From Geodermatophilaceae bacterium NBWT11 (GTDB taxonomy: Bacteria > Actinomycetota > Actinomycetes > Mycobacteriales > Geodermatophilaceae): a DNA stretch of 64,000 bases. Positions 25,539-33,557 of this stretch are shown piece by piece. The notes under the pieces were generated by a model. It saw only the letters and a list, made by a program, of their open reading frames with translations. It made no database searches and was not told the origin of the DNA. The position numbers and the translations under genes are program-made. The DNA lies in contig CP043652.1 in assembly GCA_014218215.1 (NCBI GenBank), positions 4,526,001 to 4,590,000 of the forward strand. The letters run 5' to 3'. The stretch's first letter is position 1; the number at the start of each line of letters is the position of its first letter.

Positions 25539-25564
25539 CTCGAAGAGCCCTTCGATTATGCGAA
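25539..25564 (+). promoter_or_regulatory. TCGAA-type operator, copy C (ACAD operon)
   Basis: The site reads CTCGAAGAGCCC, then TTCGATTATG, then CGAA. It covers the expected start of transcription. Upstream, CTTCG-TTTCT-CGAAG (25531-25545) forms another small palindrome that overlaps both the promoter and the operator. It matches copy B at 22 of 26 positions. Confidence 0.7.
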
Positions 25565-25597
25565 GCTTGAGGCAGCGCAGCCTCAGAGGAGTCGGCC

Positions 25598-26758
25598 GTG
25601 GTCCCGCGGACCTTGTTCACCCCCGAGCACGACCTGTTCCGCAGCACCGTGCGGAGCTTCATCGAGACCCGGGTGCTGCCGGACTACGCGACGTGGGAGT
25701 CCGACGGCCTCGTCCCCCGCGACGTCTGGCTGGCCGCCGGCGAGCTCGGGCTGCTGTGCCCGATGACCCCGGAGGAGGACGGCGGCCTCGGCGGGGACTT
25801 CCTGTTCTCCGCGGTGCTCACCGAGGAGATGTCCCGGGTCGGTGCGGTGGCCCCGACGTTCTACCTGCAGTCCGACATCGTCGCGCCCTACCTGGTGCAC
25901 CACGGCACACCCGAGCAGAAGGAGCGTTGGCTCCCCGGGATGGCCACCGGCGAGGTGGTCGCCGCCATCGGCATGAGCGAGCCGCACGGCGGCAGCGACC
26001 TGGCCCACCTCAAGACCTCCGCCGTCCGGGACGGCGACGACTACGTGGTCAACGGCCAGAAGGTGTTCATCACCAACGGGCACACCGCCGACCTGCTGGT
26101 GCTGGCCTGCCGCACCAACGACAACCAGGGCGCCAAGGGCGTGAGCCTGCTGCTCGTCGAGACCGACCGGGCCGGCTTCGAGCGTGGCCGCAAGCTGGAC
26201 AAGTTGGGCTGCAAGGCCCAGGACACCGCCGAGCTGTTCTTCTCCGACCTGCGCGTCCCGGCCTCGAACCTCCTCGGTGAGGAGGGCGGCGGGTTCGCGA
26301 TCCTGATGTCCGAGCTGGCCCAGGAACGGTTGGTGCAGGCCGTGCGCGCCGTGGCCGCCGCCGAGGCCGCGATCGACTGGACGATCGAGTACTCCCGCGA
26401 CCGGGACATGTTCGGCCAGACCCTGGCCGACTTCCAGAACACCCGGTTCGTGCTCGCCCAGCTGCACGCCGAGGTCTCAGCACTGCGTGTCTACGTCGAC
26501 CGCTGCATGGAGCTGCACCTCACCGGCGACCTGGACGCGCTGGAGGCGGCCAAGGTCAAGATGGTCACCACGCAGCTGCAGGGCCGGGTGATGGACGAGT
26601 GCCTGCAGCTGTTCGGCGGCTGGGGCTACATGACCGAGTACCCGATCGCCCGGGCCTGGGCCGACGCCCGGATGACCCGCATCGGCGGCGGGTCGATCGA
26701 GGTCATGAAGCACCTCATCGGCCGGGCGTTGGTCGCCGACCCGAAGCCCGCGCGATGA
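25598..26758 (+). CDS. Acyl-CoA dehydrogenase
   Basis: A 386-residue FAD enzyme that makes an alpha,beta-double bond in an acyl-CoA. The signatures are SEPHGGSD (127-134), VNGQKVFITNG (151-161), FNTHRF-type QNTRFVLA and the C-terminal QLFGGWGYMTEYPIAR. The usual C-terminal base (MCAD Glu376) is replaced in RIGGGSIEVM; instead E243 in AQERLVQAV matches the helix-G base of isovaleryl-CoA and long-chain dehydrogenases. GTG 25598 follows AGAGGA. It is first in a seven-gene operon under operator C, and its stop overlaps the next start (ATGA). The acyl substrate is unknown. Confidence 0.9.
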   Translation: MVPRTLFTPEHDLFRSTVRSFIETRVLPDYATWESDGLVPRDVWLAAGELGLLCPMTPEEDGGLGGDFLFSAVLTEEMSRVGAVAPTFYLQSDIVAPYLVHHGTPEQKERWLPGMATGEVVAAIGMSEPHGGSDLAHLKTSAVRDGDDYVVNGQKVFITNGHTADLLVLACRTNDNQGAKGVSLLLVETDRAGFERGRKLDKLGCKAQDTAELFFSDLRVPASNLLGEEGGGFAILMSELAQERLVQAVRAVAAAEAAIDWTIEYSRDRDMFGQTLADFQNTRFVLAQLHAEVSALRVYVDRCMELHLTGDLDALEAAKVKMVTTQLQGRVMDECLQLFGGWGYMTEYPIARAWADARMTRIGGGSIEVMKHLIGRALVADPKPAR

Positions 26759-28065
26759 GCCGCACCGCCGTCCTCGGGGCCGGCGCCGGCGGGCTGGCCG
26801 CCGCCCGGCGGCTGCTGGAGGACGGGCATGACGTCGTGGTGTTCGAGCTGGGCTCGCGGATCGGCGGGCTCTGGGTCTACGACAACGACAACGGACTGTC
26901 CGCCGCCTACGCCTCGCTGCACATCAACTCCGAGCCCCGGGCCACCGCCTACCCCGGGTTCCCCTTCCCCGACGACAGCCCGCTCTTCCCCTCGCACACC
27001 GACGTCTGCGCCTACCTGGAGGCCTTCGCCGACCGGTTCGGCATCACCGGGCGGATCCGCTTCGGCAGCCGGGTCACCGCCGTCGAGCCCGACGGCGACC
27101 GCTGGACGGTGACCGTCGAGGGCGCCGCACCCGAGCCGTTCGACGCCGTCGTCGTCGCGACCGGCCACCAGGGCGTGCCGGCGCACCCGGCCATCGCCGA
27201 GGAGTTCACCGGTGAGTACCTGCACAGCAACGCCTACCGCGAGCCCGAGCCCTTCCGCGGGCGACGGGTGCTCGTCGTCGGGGTGGGCAACAGCGGTCTG
27301 GACGTCGCCGCCGACCTCGCACCGGTCGCCGCGCGCACCGTCGTCGCCGCCCGGTCCCCCGTGCTGATCATGCCGCGGATGATCCTGGGCGTGCCCTCGG
27401 CGCGGGTGATCGCCGCCGTCGCCAGGCCGTGGCTGCCCTGGCGGGTGCAGCGCGCGGCGATGCGGGCGATCAGCCGGGTCTTCCACGGCCGGATGGAGCA
27501 GTGGGGGCTGCGCACGCCGGAGACCCGCACGCACCCGGCCAGCAACCCCACGTTCATGGCGCACGTGTCCTACGACCGGATCACCTGCAAGCCGGGGATC
27601 GCCTCGACCTCCGGCACGACCGTGACGTTCGTCGACGGCACCACCGAGGAGGTCGACACCGTCATCGCCGCCACCGGCTACGTCATCGACCTGCCGTTCC
27701 TGGGCCCGGACGTGTCCCCCGTGCGGGGACGTCGGGTCGAGCTGTTCAAGCGGGTGGTCAGCCCCACCCACCCCGGGCTCTACTTCGTCGGGTTCTTCAA
27801 CGTCAGCGGCGGTGCGAACGTCTCGATGATGGACGTGCAGGCCCAGTGGGTGGCCGCACTGGTGTCCGGCCGGGTGTCCCTGCCCACGCAGCGCGAGATG
27901 ACCGCCGACCTGGCCGAGGAGCACCGGCTGATGGCCAAGCGCTACCCCGGTGCCGAGCGGTACGGCCTCGAGCTGGACCCGCGCCGCTACCGGGCGGCGG
28001 TCGCCGCCGAGCTGGCCCGACCCGCAGCAGCGCCCGCCCGCGTCCCCGTGGGGGTGTCGGCATGA
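26755..28065 (+). CDS. Flavin-containing monooxygenase (paralogue)
   Basis: A 436-residue FMO-type enzyme with FAD site GAGAGG near residues 8-13, ELGSRIGGLWVYDND, NADPH site VVGVGNSGLDVA, and ATGYVIDLPFL. It is a clear paralogue of the protein encoded at 16177 but is placed inside the beta-oxidation-like operon, with ATGA overlaps on both sides. It probably oxidises a different intermediate or a thioester-linked carbonyl. Some FMO-like proteins in degradation clusters act as Baeyer-Villiger type I/II enzymes, but the full BVMO fingerprint is not seen here. Confidence 0.86.
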   Translation: MSRTAVLGAGAGGLAAARRLLEDGHDVVVFELGSRIGGLWVYDNDNGLSAAYASLHINSEPRATAYPGFPFPDDSPLFPSHTDVCAYLEAFADRFGITGRIRFGSRVTAVEPDGDRWTVTVEGAAPEPFDAVVVATGHQGVPAHPAIAEEFTGEYLHSNAYREPEPFRGRRVLVVGVGNSGLDVAADLAPVAARTVVAARSPVLIMPRMILGVPSARVIAAVARPWLPWRVQRAAMRAISRVFHGRMEQWGLRTPETRTHPASNPTFMAHVSYDRITCKPGIASTSGTTVTFVDGTTEEVDTVIAATGYVIDLPFLGPDVSPVRGRRVELFKRVVSPTHPGLYFVGFFNVSGGANVSMMDVQAQWVAALVSGRVSLPTQREMTADLAEEHRLMAKRYPGAERYGLELDPRRYRAAVAAELARPAAAPARVPVGVSA

Positions 28066-29210
28066 GCCGGGCGTCCGTGGTGGGGGTCGGGGAGACCGAG
28101 TACACCAAGCGCTCCCCCCGCTCCGCCCTGCAGCACCAGCTCGAGGCCTCGCTCACCGCGGTCGCCGACGCCGGCCTCACCCCCGGTGACGTCGACGGTG
28201 TCATCCCGATCGGCATCACCGGCGCGCCGGTCGAGGAGTACGTGGCCGACTTCGGCATCACCGACCTGCGGTTCTCCGCCGTCGTGCCGCACGGCGGGGC
28301 CAGCGCCGTCGGTGCCCTGCAGCTGGCCGGCGCCGCGATCGCCGCCGGGCTGTGCAGCACGGTGCTGGTGCCCTTCGGGCGGAACACCAGCTCAGGCGCC
28401 AAGGCCGGGCAGCGGATCCACACCATGCCGCAGTTCCACTTCGTGTCCGAGTACGAGCGGCCCGCCGGCAACATCGCGCCGGCGCAGCTCTACGCCCCGA
28501 TGGCCCGCCGGCACATGGAGCTCTACGGCACCACCAGCGAGCAGTTCGGCGAGATCGCGGTCAGCACCCGCGAGCACGCGCTGCTCAACGGTCGCGGTCT
28601 GATGACCAAGCCCATCACGCTGGCCGACCACCAGGCCTCCCGGATGATCACCGACCCGTTCCGGCTGCTGGACTGCAGCCTGGAGTCCGACGGCGGCGCC
28701 GCGTTCGTGGTGACGTCCCCGGAGCGGGCCCGCGATCTCGCGCAGACCCCGGTGGACCTGCTCGGCTCGGCGATGGGCCACCCCGACTCCCCCAGCTCGA
28801 TCACCCAGCGGCCCGACCTCACCCGGGTCGGCGTCGCCAAGGCCGCGGCCCTCGCGTTCGAGGCGGCTGGTGTCACCCACGCCGACATCGACGTCGCCGA
28901 GGTCTACGACTGCTTCACCTACATCGTGCTGTGCCAGCTCGAGGACCTCGGCTTCTGCGCCAAGGGCGAGGGCGGCCCGTTCGTCGAGGGCGGCCGGCTC
29001 CGGCTGGGCGGCGAGCTGCCCACCAACACCCACGGCGGGCTGCTGTCCCAGTCGCACATGCTCGCGGTCAACCACGTCGTCGAGCTGGTCCGCCAGCTGC
29101 GCGGCACCGCCGGGGCCGCCCAGGTGGCCGGCGCCGAGACCGGCCTGGTCACCGGCTACGGCGACATGGGCGACGGCGGCGTCGCGATCCTCCGGAAGGG
29201 GACCTCATGA
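28062..29210 (+). CDS. Thiolase-like/lipid-transfer protein lacking the nucleophilic Cys (Ltp-type aldolase candidate)
   Basis: A 382-residue thiolase-superfamily protein. At the usual CAS nucleophile the sequence reads PHGGAS, with Gly79 where Cys should be, so normal Claisen thiolysis is unlikely. H324 (NTHGG) and C284 or Y282 in VYDCFTYIVLCQLEDLGFC remain. In steroid degradation, Ltp2-type proteins lack this Cys, use tyrosines, pair with a DUF35 protein and cleave a C-C bond by retro-aldol reaction. The next gene encodes a DUF35 protein and overlaps by ATGA, so the same pairing is very likely. Alternatively it could be a non-catalytic partner, or related to benzoylsuccinyl-CoA thiolase (BbsB). 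Confidence 0.85.
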   Translation: MSRASVVGVGETEYTKRSPRSALQHQLEASLTAVADAGLTPGDVDGVIPIGITGAPVEEYVADFGITDLRFSAVVPHGGASAVGALQLAGAAIAAGLCSTVLVPFGRNTSSGAKAGQRIHTMPQFHFVSEYERPAGNIAPAQLYAPMARRHMELYGTTSEQFGEIAVSTREHALLNGRGLMTKPITLADHQASRMITDPFRLLDCSLESDGGAAFVVTSPERARDLAQTPVDLLGSAMGHPDSPSSITQRPDLTRVGVAKAAALAFEAAGVTHADIDVAEVYDCFTYIVLCQLEDLGFCAKGEGGPFVEGGRLRLGGELPTNTHGGLLSQSHMLAVNHVVELVRQLRGTAGAAQVAGAETGLVTGYGDMGDGGVAILRKGTS

Positions 29211-29602
29211 CCTCGACACCCGAGCCCGAGGACATCGCTGCGCCCTACTGGCGCGGAGCTGCCGAGGGCGTGCTGGTCCTGCAGCGGTGCGGGAACTGCG
29301 GCGTCGTCCGGCACTACCCGCGGGCGATCTGCTCGGCGTGCCAGTCCCAGCTGGTCGAGCCCCAGCAGGCCGACGGCCGCGGCACGGTGCACAGCTGGAC
29401 GGTCACCCACCACGCCTTCGACCCCCGACTGGCCGACGACCTGCCGTACACGCTGGTCACGGTCGACATGCGGGAGGGCGTGCGGGTGCTCGGTCGGCTG
29501 GACGGCGACACCGCCCCGGCCATCGACCTGCCGGTGCGGATCACGTTCGCCCCCGGGCTGGACGGCACCCCCGTGCCGCACTTCGAGGTGGAGACCTCGT
29601 GA
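29207..29602 (+). CDS. DUF35 zinc-ribbon/OB-fold protein, partner of the thiolase-like protein
   Basis: A 131-residue protein with the DUF35 pattern: an N-terminal helix (PEPEDIAAPYWRGAAEG), a rubredoxin-like zinc ribbon CGNC-N12-CSAC, and an OB-fold that probably binds acyl-CoA. Proteins such as ChsH2 and BbsA use it to bind the CoA thioester and deliver it to a thiolase-like partner. ATG 29207 overlaps the preceding stop. The four zinc cysteines are all present, so the ribbon is intact. It is unlikely to have catalytic activity on its own. Confidence 0.9.
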   Translation: MTSTPEPEDIAAPYWRGAAEGVLVLQRCGNCGVVRHYPRAICSACQSQLVEPQQADGRGTVHSWTVTHHAFDPRLADDLPYTLVTVDMREGVRVLGRLDGDTAPAIDLPVRITFAPGLDGTPVPHFEVETS

Positions 29603-30723
29603 GGACCCCCGTCTGCGAGCTCGTCGGCTGCGAGCTGCCGGTCTTCGCCTTCTCGCACTGCCGGGACGTCGTCGCGGCGGTGACCCGGGCCGGCGGCTAC
29701 GGCGTGCTCGGGGCCTCCACCGTCTCCCCCGAGCAGCTGGAGGTCGAGCTCGCCTGGCTCGACGAGCACACCGACGGCAGGTCCTACGGCGTCGACGTGC
29801 TCATCCCGACCACCTACGACGCCCGCGCCGAGGTGCCGCCGGAGCAGCTGGAGGCCCTGGTCCCCGCCGAGCACCGCGCCTTCCTGGACGGCGTGCTCGA
29901 CGAGGCCGGCGTCCCCCCGCTGACCGACGACGCCCGGGCACAGCTGCGCACCGACCTGGCCACCGGCCGCGGCGGGATGACCCCGGCCGGCGCCCGGAGG
30001 CTGCTGCAGGTCGCACTCACCCACCCGCAGGTGTCGATGGTGGTCAGCGCGCTGGGGGCCCCGCCGCCCGACGTGGTCGAGGAGCTCCGTGCGAAGGGCG
30101 TCGTCGTCGGCGCACTGTGCGGCAAGGCCCGGCACGCCGAGAAGCAGGTCGAGGCCGGCGTCCAGGTGCTGATCGCCCAGGGCACCGAGGCCGGCGGGCA
30201 CACCGGGGACGTCGCCACGATGGTGCTGGTGCCCGAGGTGGTCGCCGTGGCCGGCGACCGGGCCCACGTGCTGGCCGCCGGTGGAATCACCCACGGCAGC
30301 CAGCTCGCCGCGTCGCTGGCCATGGGTGCCCAGGGCGTCTGGTGCGGCACGGTCTGGCTCGGCACCCGGGAGAGCGAGCTCGACGAGTTCGAGCGCCAGG
30401 TCCTCTTCGACACCCCCACCGAGGGCACCGTCCGCCGCCGCGCCCGCACCGGCAAGCCGGTCCGGATGGTCCGCAGCGAGCTCTCCGAGGTCTGGGAGCG
30501 CCCCGGGGCGCCGGCGCACCTGCCCACCCCGCTGCAGGGGGTGCTCTACAACGAGGCGCACGCCCGGGTCGTCAAGGCCCGTCGCGGCGACCTGTGGTCC
30601 TTCCCCGCCGGCCAGTCGGTCGGTGCCCTGCACGCCGAGACGTCGGTCGCCGACGTCGTCTACCGGCTCCAGCTGGAGTGCGCCGAGGCGTTGGAACGCG
30701 TCGTCGCGATCGCCGAAGGCTGA
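29599..30723 (+). CDS. Nitronate monooxygenase family flavoprotein
   Basis: A 374-residue FMN-binding TIM-barrel protein related to nitronate monooxygenase and 2-nitropropane dioxygenase. It has the opening GGYGVLGASTVSPEQL, the flavin-binding QGTEAGGHTGD and AAGGITHGSQLAASLAMGA. Many actinobacterial members lie in lipid or terpenoid degradation operons and do not oxidise nitronates, so the substrate is open. GTG 29599 overlaps the previous stop (GTGA). Position in the operon suggests it acts as a flavin-dependent oxidoreductase on an acyl-CoA or enone intermediate. Confidence 0.83.
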   Translation: MRTPVCELVGCELPVFAFSHCRDVVAAVTRAGGYGVLGASTVSPEQLEVELAWLDEHTDGRSYGVDVLIPTTYDARAEVPPEQLEALVPAEHRAFLDGVLDEAGVPPLTDDARAQLRTDLATGRGGMTPAGARRLLQVALTHPQVSMVVSALGAPPPDVVEELRAKGVVVGALCGKARHAEKQVEAGVQVLIAQGTEAGGHTGDVATMVLVPEVVAVAGDRAHVLAAGGITHGSQLAASLAMGAQGVWCGTVWLGTRESELDEFERQVLFDTPTEGTVRRRARTGKPVRMVRSELSEVWERPGAPAHLPTPLQGVLYNEAHARVVKARRGDLWSFPAGQSVGALHAETSVADVVYRLQLECAEALERVVAIAEG

Positions 30724-30763
30724 CCGGTCCACCCCGCACCACCCACAGCCAGGAGGCTCCCCC

Positions 30764-31528
30764 GTGTCGGACAAGGTGCTCGTCGACGTCGACGACGGCC
30801 TGATGACCATCACGATCAACCGCCCCGAGGTCCGCAACGCGATCGACCGCGACGTCTCCTACGGGGTCTGCGCAGCGGTCGACGAGCTCGACCACCGGTC
30901 CGACCTCCGGGTCGGCATCCTCACCGGCGCCGGGGGCACGTTCTGCTCCGGGATGGACCTCAAGGCCTTCGTGCGCGGGGAGTCCACCCGGGTGAAGGGC
31001 CGCGGGCTGATGGGCATCGCGCTCACCCCGCCGACCAAGCCGCTGATCGCCGCGGTCGAGGGGTACGCGCTGGCCGGCGGGTTCGAGGCCGTGCTGGCCT
31101 GCGACCTGCTGGTCGCCGCCCGGGACGCCCGGTTCGGCATCCCGGAGGCCAAGCGCGGGCTGGCCGCCGCGGCCGGCGGGCTGATCCGGCTGCCCCGGGT
31201 CATCCCCTCCCGGGTGGCCATGGAGATGGCGCTGACCGGGGACCCGGTGACCGCCGAGCAGCTGCACGCCTTCGGTCTGGTCAACCGGCTCACCGAGCCC
31301 GGCGGCGCGCTGGCCGCCGCGGTCGAGCTGGCCCGCCGGATCACCGCGAACGCCCCGCTGTCGGTCACCGCCGCCAAGCGGGTGGTCACCGAGCAGCGCG
31401 ACTGGTCCACCGCCGAGCAGTTCGAGCGGCAGGAGGCCATCACCCGGCCGGTGATCGACTCCGCCGACGCCCTCGAGGGCGCCGCCGCCTTCACCGAGAA
31501 GCGCCCCGCACGGTGGACCGGACGGTGA
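30764..31528 (+). CDS. Enoyl-CoA hydratase/isomerase
   Basis: A 254-residue crotonase-fold enzyme. The oxyanion-hole segments are SGMDLKAF and the AEGYALAGGFEAVLACDLLVA region; catalytic Glu is probably in FGIPEAKRGL. The expected Glu at the second position (usually GGGCEL) is present as GGFEAV, so hydration rather than pure isomerisation is plausible. GTG 30764 has AGGAGG 7 nt upstream. It adds water to, or rearranges, an enoyl-CoA made by the dehydrogenase at the head of the operon. Confidence 0.87.
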   Translation: MSDKVLVDVDDGLMTITINRPEVRNAIDRDVSYGVCAAVDELDHRSDLRVGILTGAGGTFCSGMDLKAFVRGESTRVKGRGLMGIALTPPTKPLIAAVEGYALAGGFEAVLACDLLVAARDARFGIPEAKRGLAAAAGGLIRLPRVIPSRVAMEMALTGDPVTAEQLHAFGLVNRLTEPGGALAAAVELARRITANAPLSVTAAKRVVTEQRDWSTAEQFERQEAITRPVIDSADALEGAAAFTEKRPARWTGR

Positions 31529-32709
31529 CCCGCGAGCTGGCGCCCGGGCCCACCGGGCCGCTGACCGGCATCCGGGTCGTCGAGTGCGCCTCGATCGTGC
31601 TCGGGCCGATGGCCGCCCAGATGCTCGCCGACATGGGCGCCGACGTGATCAAGGTCGAGCCCCCCGAGGGCGACCTGACCCGCCGGATCGGTCCGCGCCG
31701 CTCCGAGGGCATGGGCTCCTTCTTCCTGTCCAACAACCGCAACAAGCGCAGCGTCGTCCTGGACCTGAAGGACCCCGGGGACCGCGAGGTGTTCGGCACC
31801 CTGGTCGACGGTGCCGACGTGCTGCTGCATTCGGTGCGCACCCCGGCCGCCGAACGACTGGGCCTGGGCTACGCCGAGCTCGCCCGCCGCAACCCGGGCC
31901 TGGTGCACTGCCAGGTCACCGGGTTCGCCGACGAGGGCCCCTACGGGGGCCGCGCCGCCTACGACGACGTCATCCAGTCGCTGTCCGGGCTGGCGATGCT
32001 GCAGACCGTCGTCACCGGGGTCCCGCGCTACATGCCGGCGATCTTCGCCGACAAGGTCACCGCGGTGCACGCGGCCTTCGCCGTCGCCGCAGCGCTCGTG
32101 CACCGCGGGCTGACCGGGCAGGGCCAGCAGGTCGTCGTCCCCATGTTCGAGACGATGACCGGCTTCAACCTGCAGGAGCACATCTGGGGGCACGCCTTCG
32201 AGCCCCCCATCGGGCCGATGGGCTACGAGCCGGTCAGCACCGCGGCGCGGCGGCCGTTCCCCACCCTGGACGGCTTCGTCTCGATGCTGCCGTACTCGGA
32301 CTCGCAGTGGCGCCGGTTCTTCACCCTCATCGGCCGGGACGACGTGATGGCCGACGAGCGCTTCGCGACCTTCGCCGCCCGCCAGCAGCACGTGCCGCTG
32401 GTCTGGGGCGAGATCGCCCACCAGCTGACCCTGCGCACCAACGCAGAGTGGATGGCCCTGCTGGAGCCCGAGGACATCCCGTTCGCCGTGGTGAACACCC
32501 TCGAGGACCTCACCTGCGACCCGCACCTGGTCGCCACCGACTTCTGGCAGCTGATCGAGGACCCGGTCGACGGCGTCCGCCGGTTGCCCTCCCCGGCCAC
32601 CCGCATGTCGGCCACCCCGCCCGCGGTGCACCGACTGCCCCCGCGGCTGGGTGAGCACACCGACGAGGTGCTGGCCGAGCTGGGCGTCCGCCACGCACCG
32701 ACCGTCTGA
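31525..32709 (+). CDS. CaiB/BaiF family III CoA transferase
   Basis: A 394-residue class III CoA transferase with VVECASIVLGPMAAQMLADMGADVIKVE and RNKRSVVLDLKDP. At the catalytic Asp position the sequence is VVVPMFETMTGF, so the acid is Glu209, as in a subfamily using VPMFE. GTG 31525 overlaps the hydratase stop (GTGA); the in-frame GTG 31513 lacks a ribosome site. It likely moves CoA from a donor thioester to a pathway acid, recycling CoA without ATP. It is last in the operon, with a 32-nt gap before the lipoprotein gene. Confidence 0.85.
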   Translation: MTRELAPGPTGPLTGIRVVECASIVLGPMAAQMLADMGADVIKVEPPEGDLTRRIGPRRSEGMGSFFLSNNRNKRSVVLDLKDPGDREVFGTLVDGADVLLHSVRTPAAERLGLGYAELARRNPGLVHCQVTGFADEGPYGGRAAYDDVIQSLSGLAMLQTVVTGVPRYMPAIFADKVTAVHAAFAVAAALVHRGLTGQGQQVVVPMFETMTGFNLQEHIWGHAFEPPIGPMGYEPVSTAARRPFPTLDGFVSMLPYSDSQWRRFFTLIGRDDVMADERFATFAARQQHVPLVWGEIAHQLTLRTNAEWMALLEPEDIPFAVVNTLEDLTCDPHLVATDFWQLIEDPVDGVRRLPSPATRMSATPPAVHRLPPRLGEHTDEVLAELGVRHAPTV

Positions 32710-32741
32710 CACCGCTTGGCCGGCGCGGGCACGATGGCAGC

Positions 32742-33557
32742 GTGCACCCCTTCCGACGACGCACCCTGCTGGCCCTGGGCATGTGGGGCGCGGTCGGTTC
32801 GCTGGCCGCGGCGTGCGGGGCGCCCCCGGCCCGGGCCGGCGACCGCCGGGTCGCCTACGGCGAGGACGCCAGCCAGTACGCCGACCTCTACCTGCCCGCG
32901 GGCACCCCTCGGGGCGTCGTCGTGGTCGTGCACGGTGGGTACTGGATGAGCGGTTACGACGCCACGCTCGGCGCACCGTTGGCCGCCTCGCTGGCCGACG
33001 AGGGCTGGGCGGCGTGGAACCTGGAGTACCGCCGGGTCGGCAACGGCGGCGGGGTCCCGGCGACCCTGGACGACGTCGCCGCCGGCATCGACGCCCTCAC
33101 CGGGACCGGACTGGACCTGACCACGGTGCTCGCCCTGGGCCACTCGGCCGGTGGCCAGCTCGCCGCCTGGTCCGCCGCCCGCGGCCGGTTCGACCGGTGG
33201 TCACCGGTGCGGGTGCCGGTCACCGGGGTGCTCTCGCAGGCCGGGGTGCTCGACCTGCGCGGGGGCGCCGCGGCCGGGCTGGGGGGCGGTGCGGTGCAGG
33301 CCTTCGTCGGCGGTCCTCCCGGCCCGGAGGTCGACCCGCTGCAGCAGGTGCCCCTCGACGTCCCGGTGCGGTGCGTGCACGGCCGCAGCGACTCGATCGT
33401 GCCGCTCTCCCAGTCCACCACCTACGTGGACGCGGCCCGGGCGGCGGGCGCGGACGCCTCGCTGATCGAGGTGGACGGCGACCACTTCGCCGTCATCGAC
33501 CCCACGTCGCCGGCCTGGGCGACCCAGCTGGAGCTGCTGGCCGAGCTCAGCGGCTGA
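32742..33557 (+). CDS. Secreted alpha/beta hydrolase, Tat-type lipoprotein
   Basis: A 271-residue esterase/lipase-like protein. The N-terminus MHPFRRRTLLALGMWG is a twin-arginine signal, followed by a lipobox SLAAACG (Cys25), so it is probably exported folded and lipid-anchored. The hydrolase fold shows HGGYWM (oxyanion), nucleophile elbow GHSAGG, Asp in GRSDSIVP and His in DGDHFAV. GTG 32742 is 6 nt after a CACGAT box, compatible with a leaderless transcript. Its family resembles carboxylesterases and kynurenine formamidase (LPxGxxxGxVVxVHGGYW). The C-terminus overlaps the convergent winged-helix gene by 11 nt. Confidence 0.82.
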   Translation: MHPFRRRTLLALGMWGAVGSLAAACGAPPARAGDRRVAYGEDASQYADLYLPAGTPRGVVVVVHGGYWMSGYDATLGAPLAASLADEGWAAWNLEYRRVGNGGGVPATLDDVAAGIDALTGTGLDLTTVLALGHSAGGQLAAWSAARGRFDRWSPVRVPVTGVLSQAGVLDLRGGAAAGLGGGAVQAFVGGPPGPEVDPLQQVPLDVPVRCVHGRSDSIVPLSQSTTYVDAARAAGADASLIEVDGDHFAVIDPTSPAWATQLELLAELSG

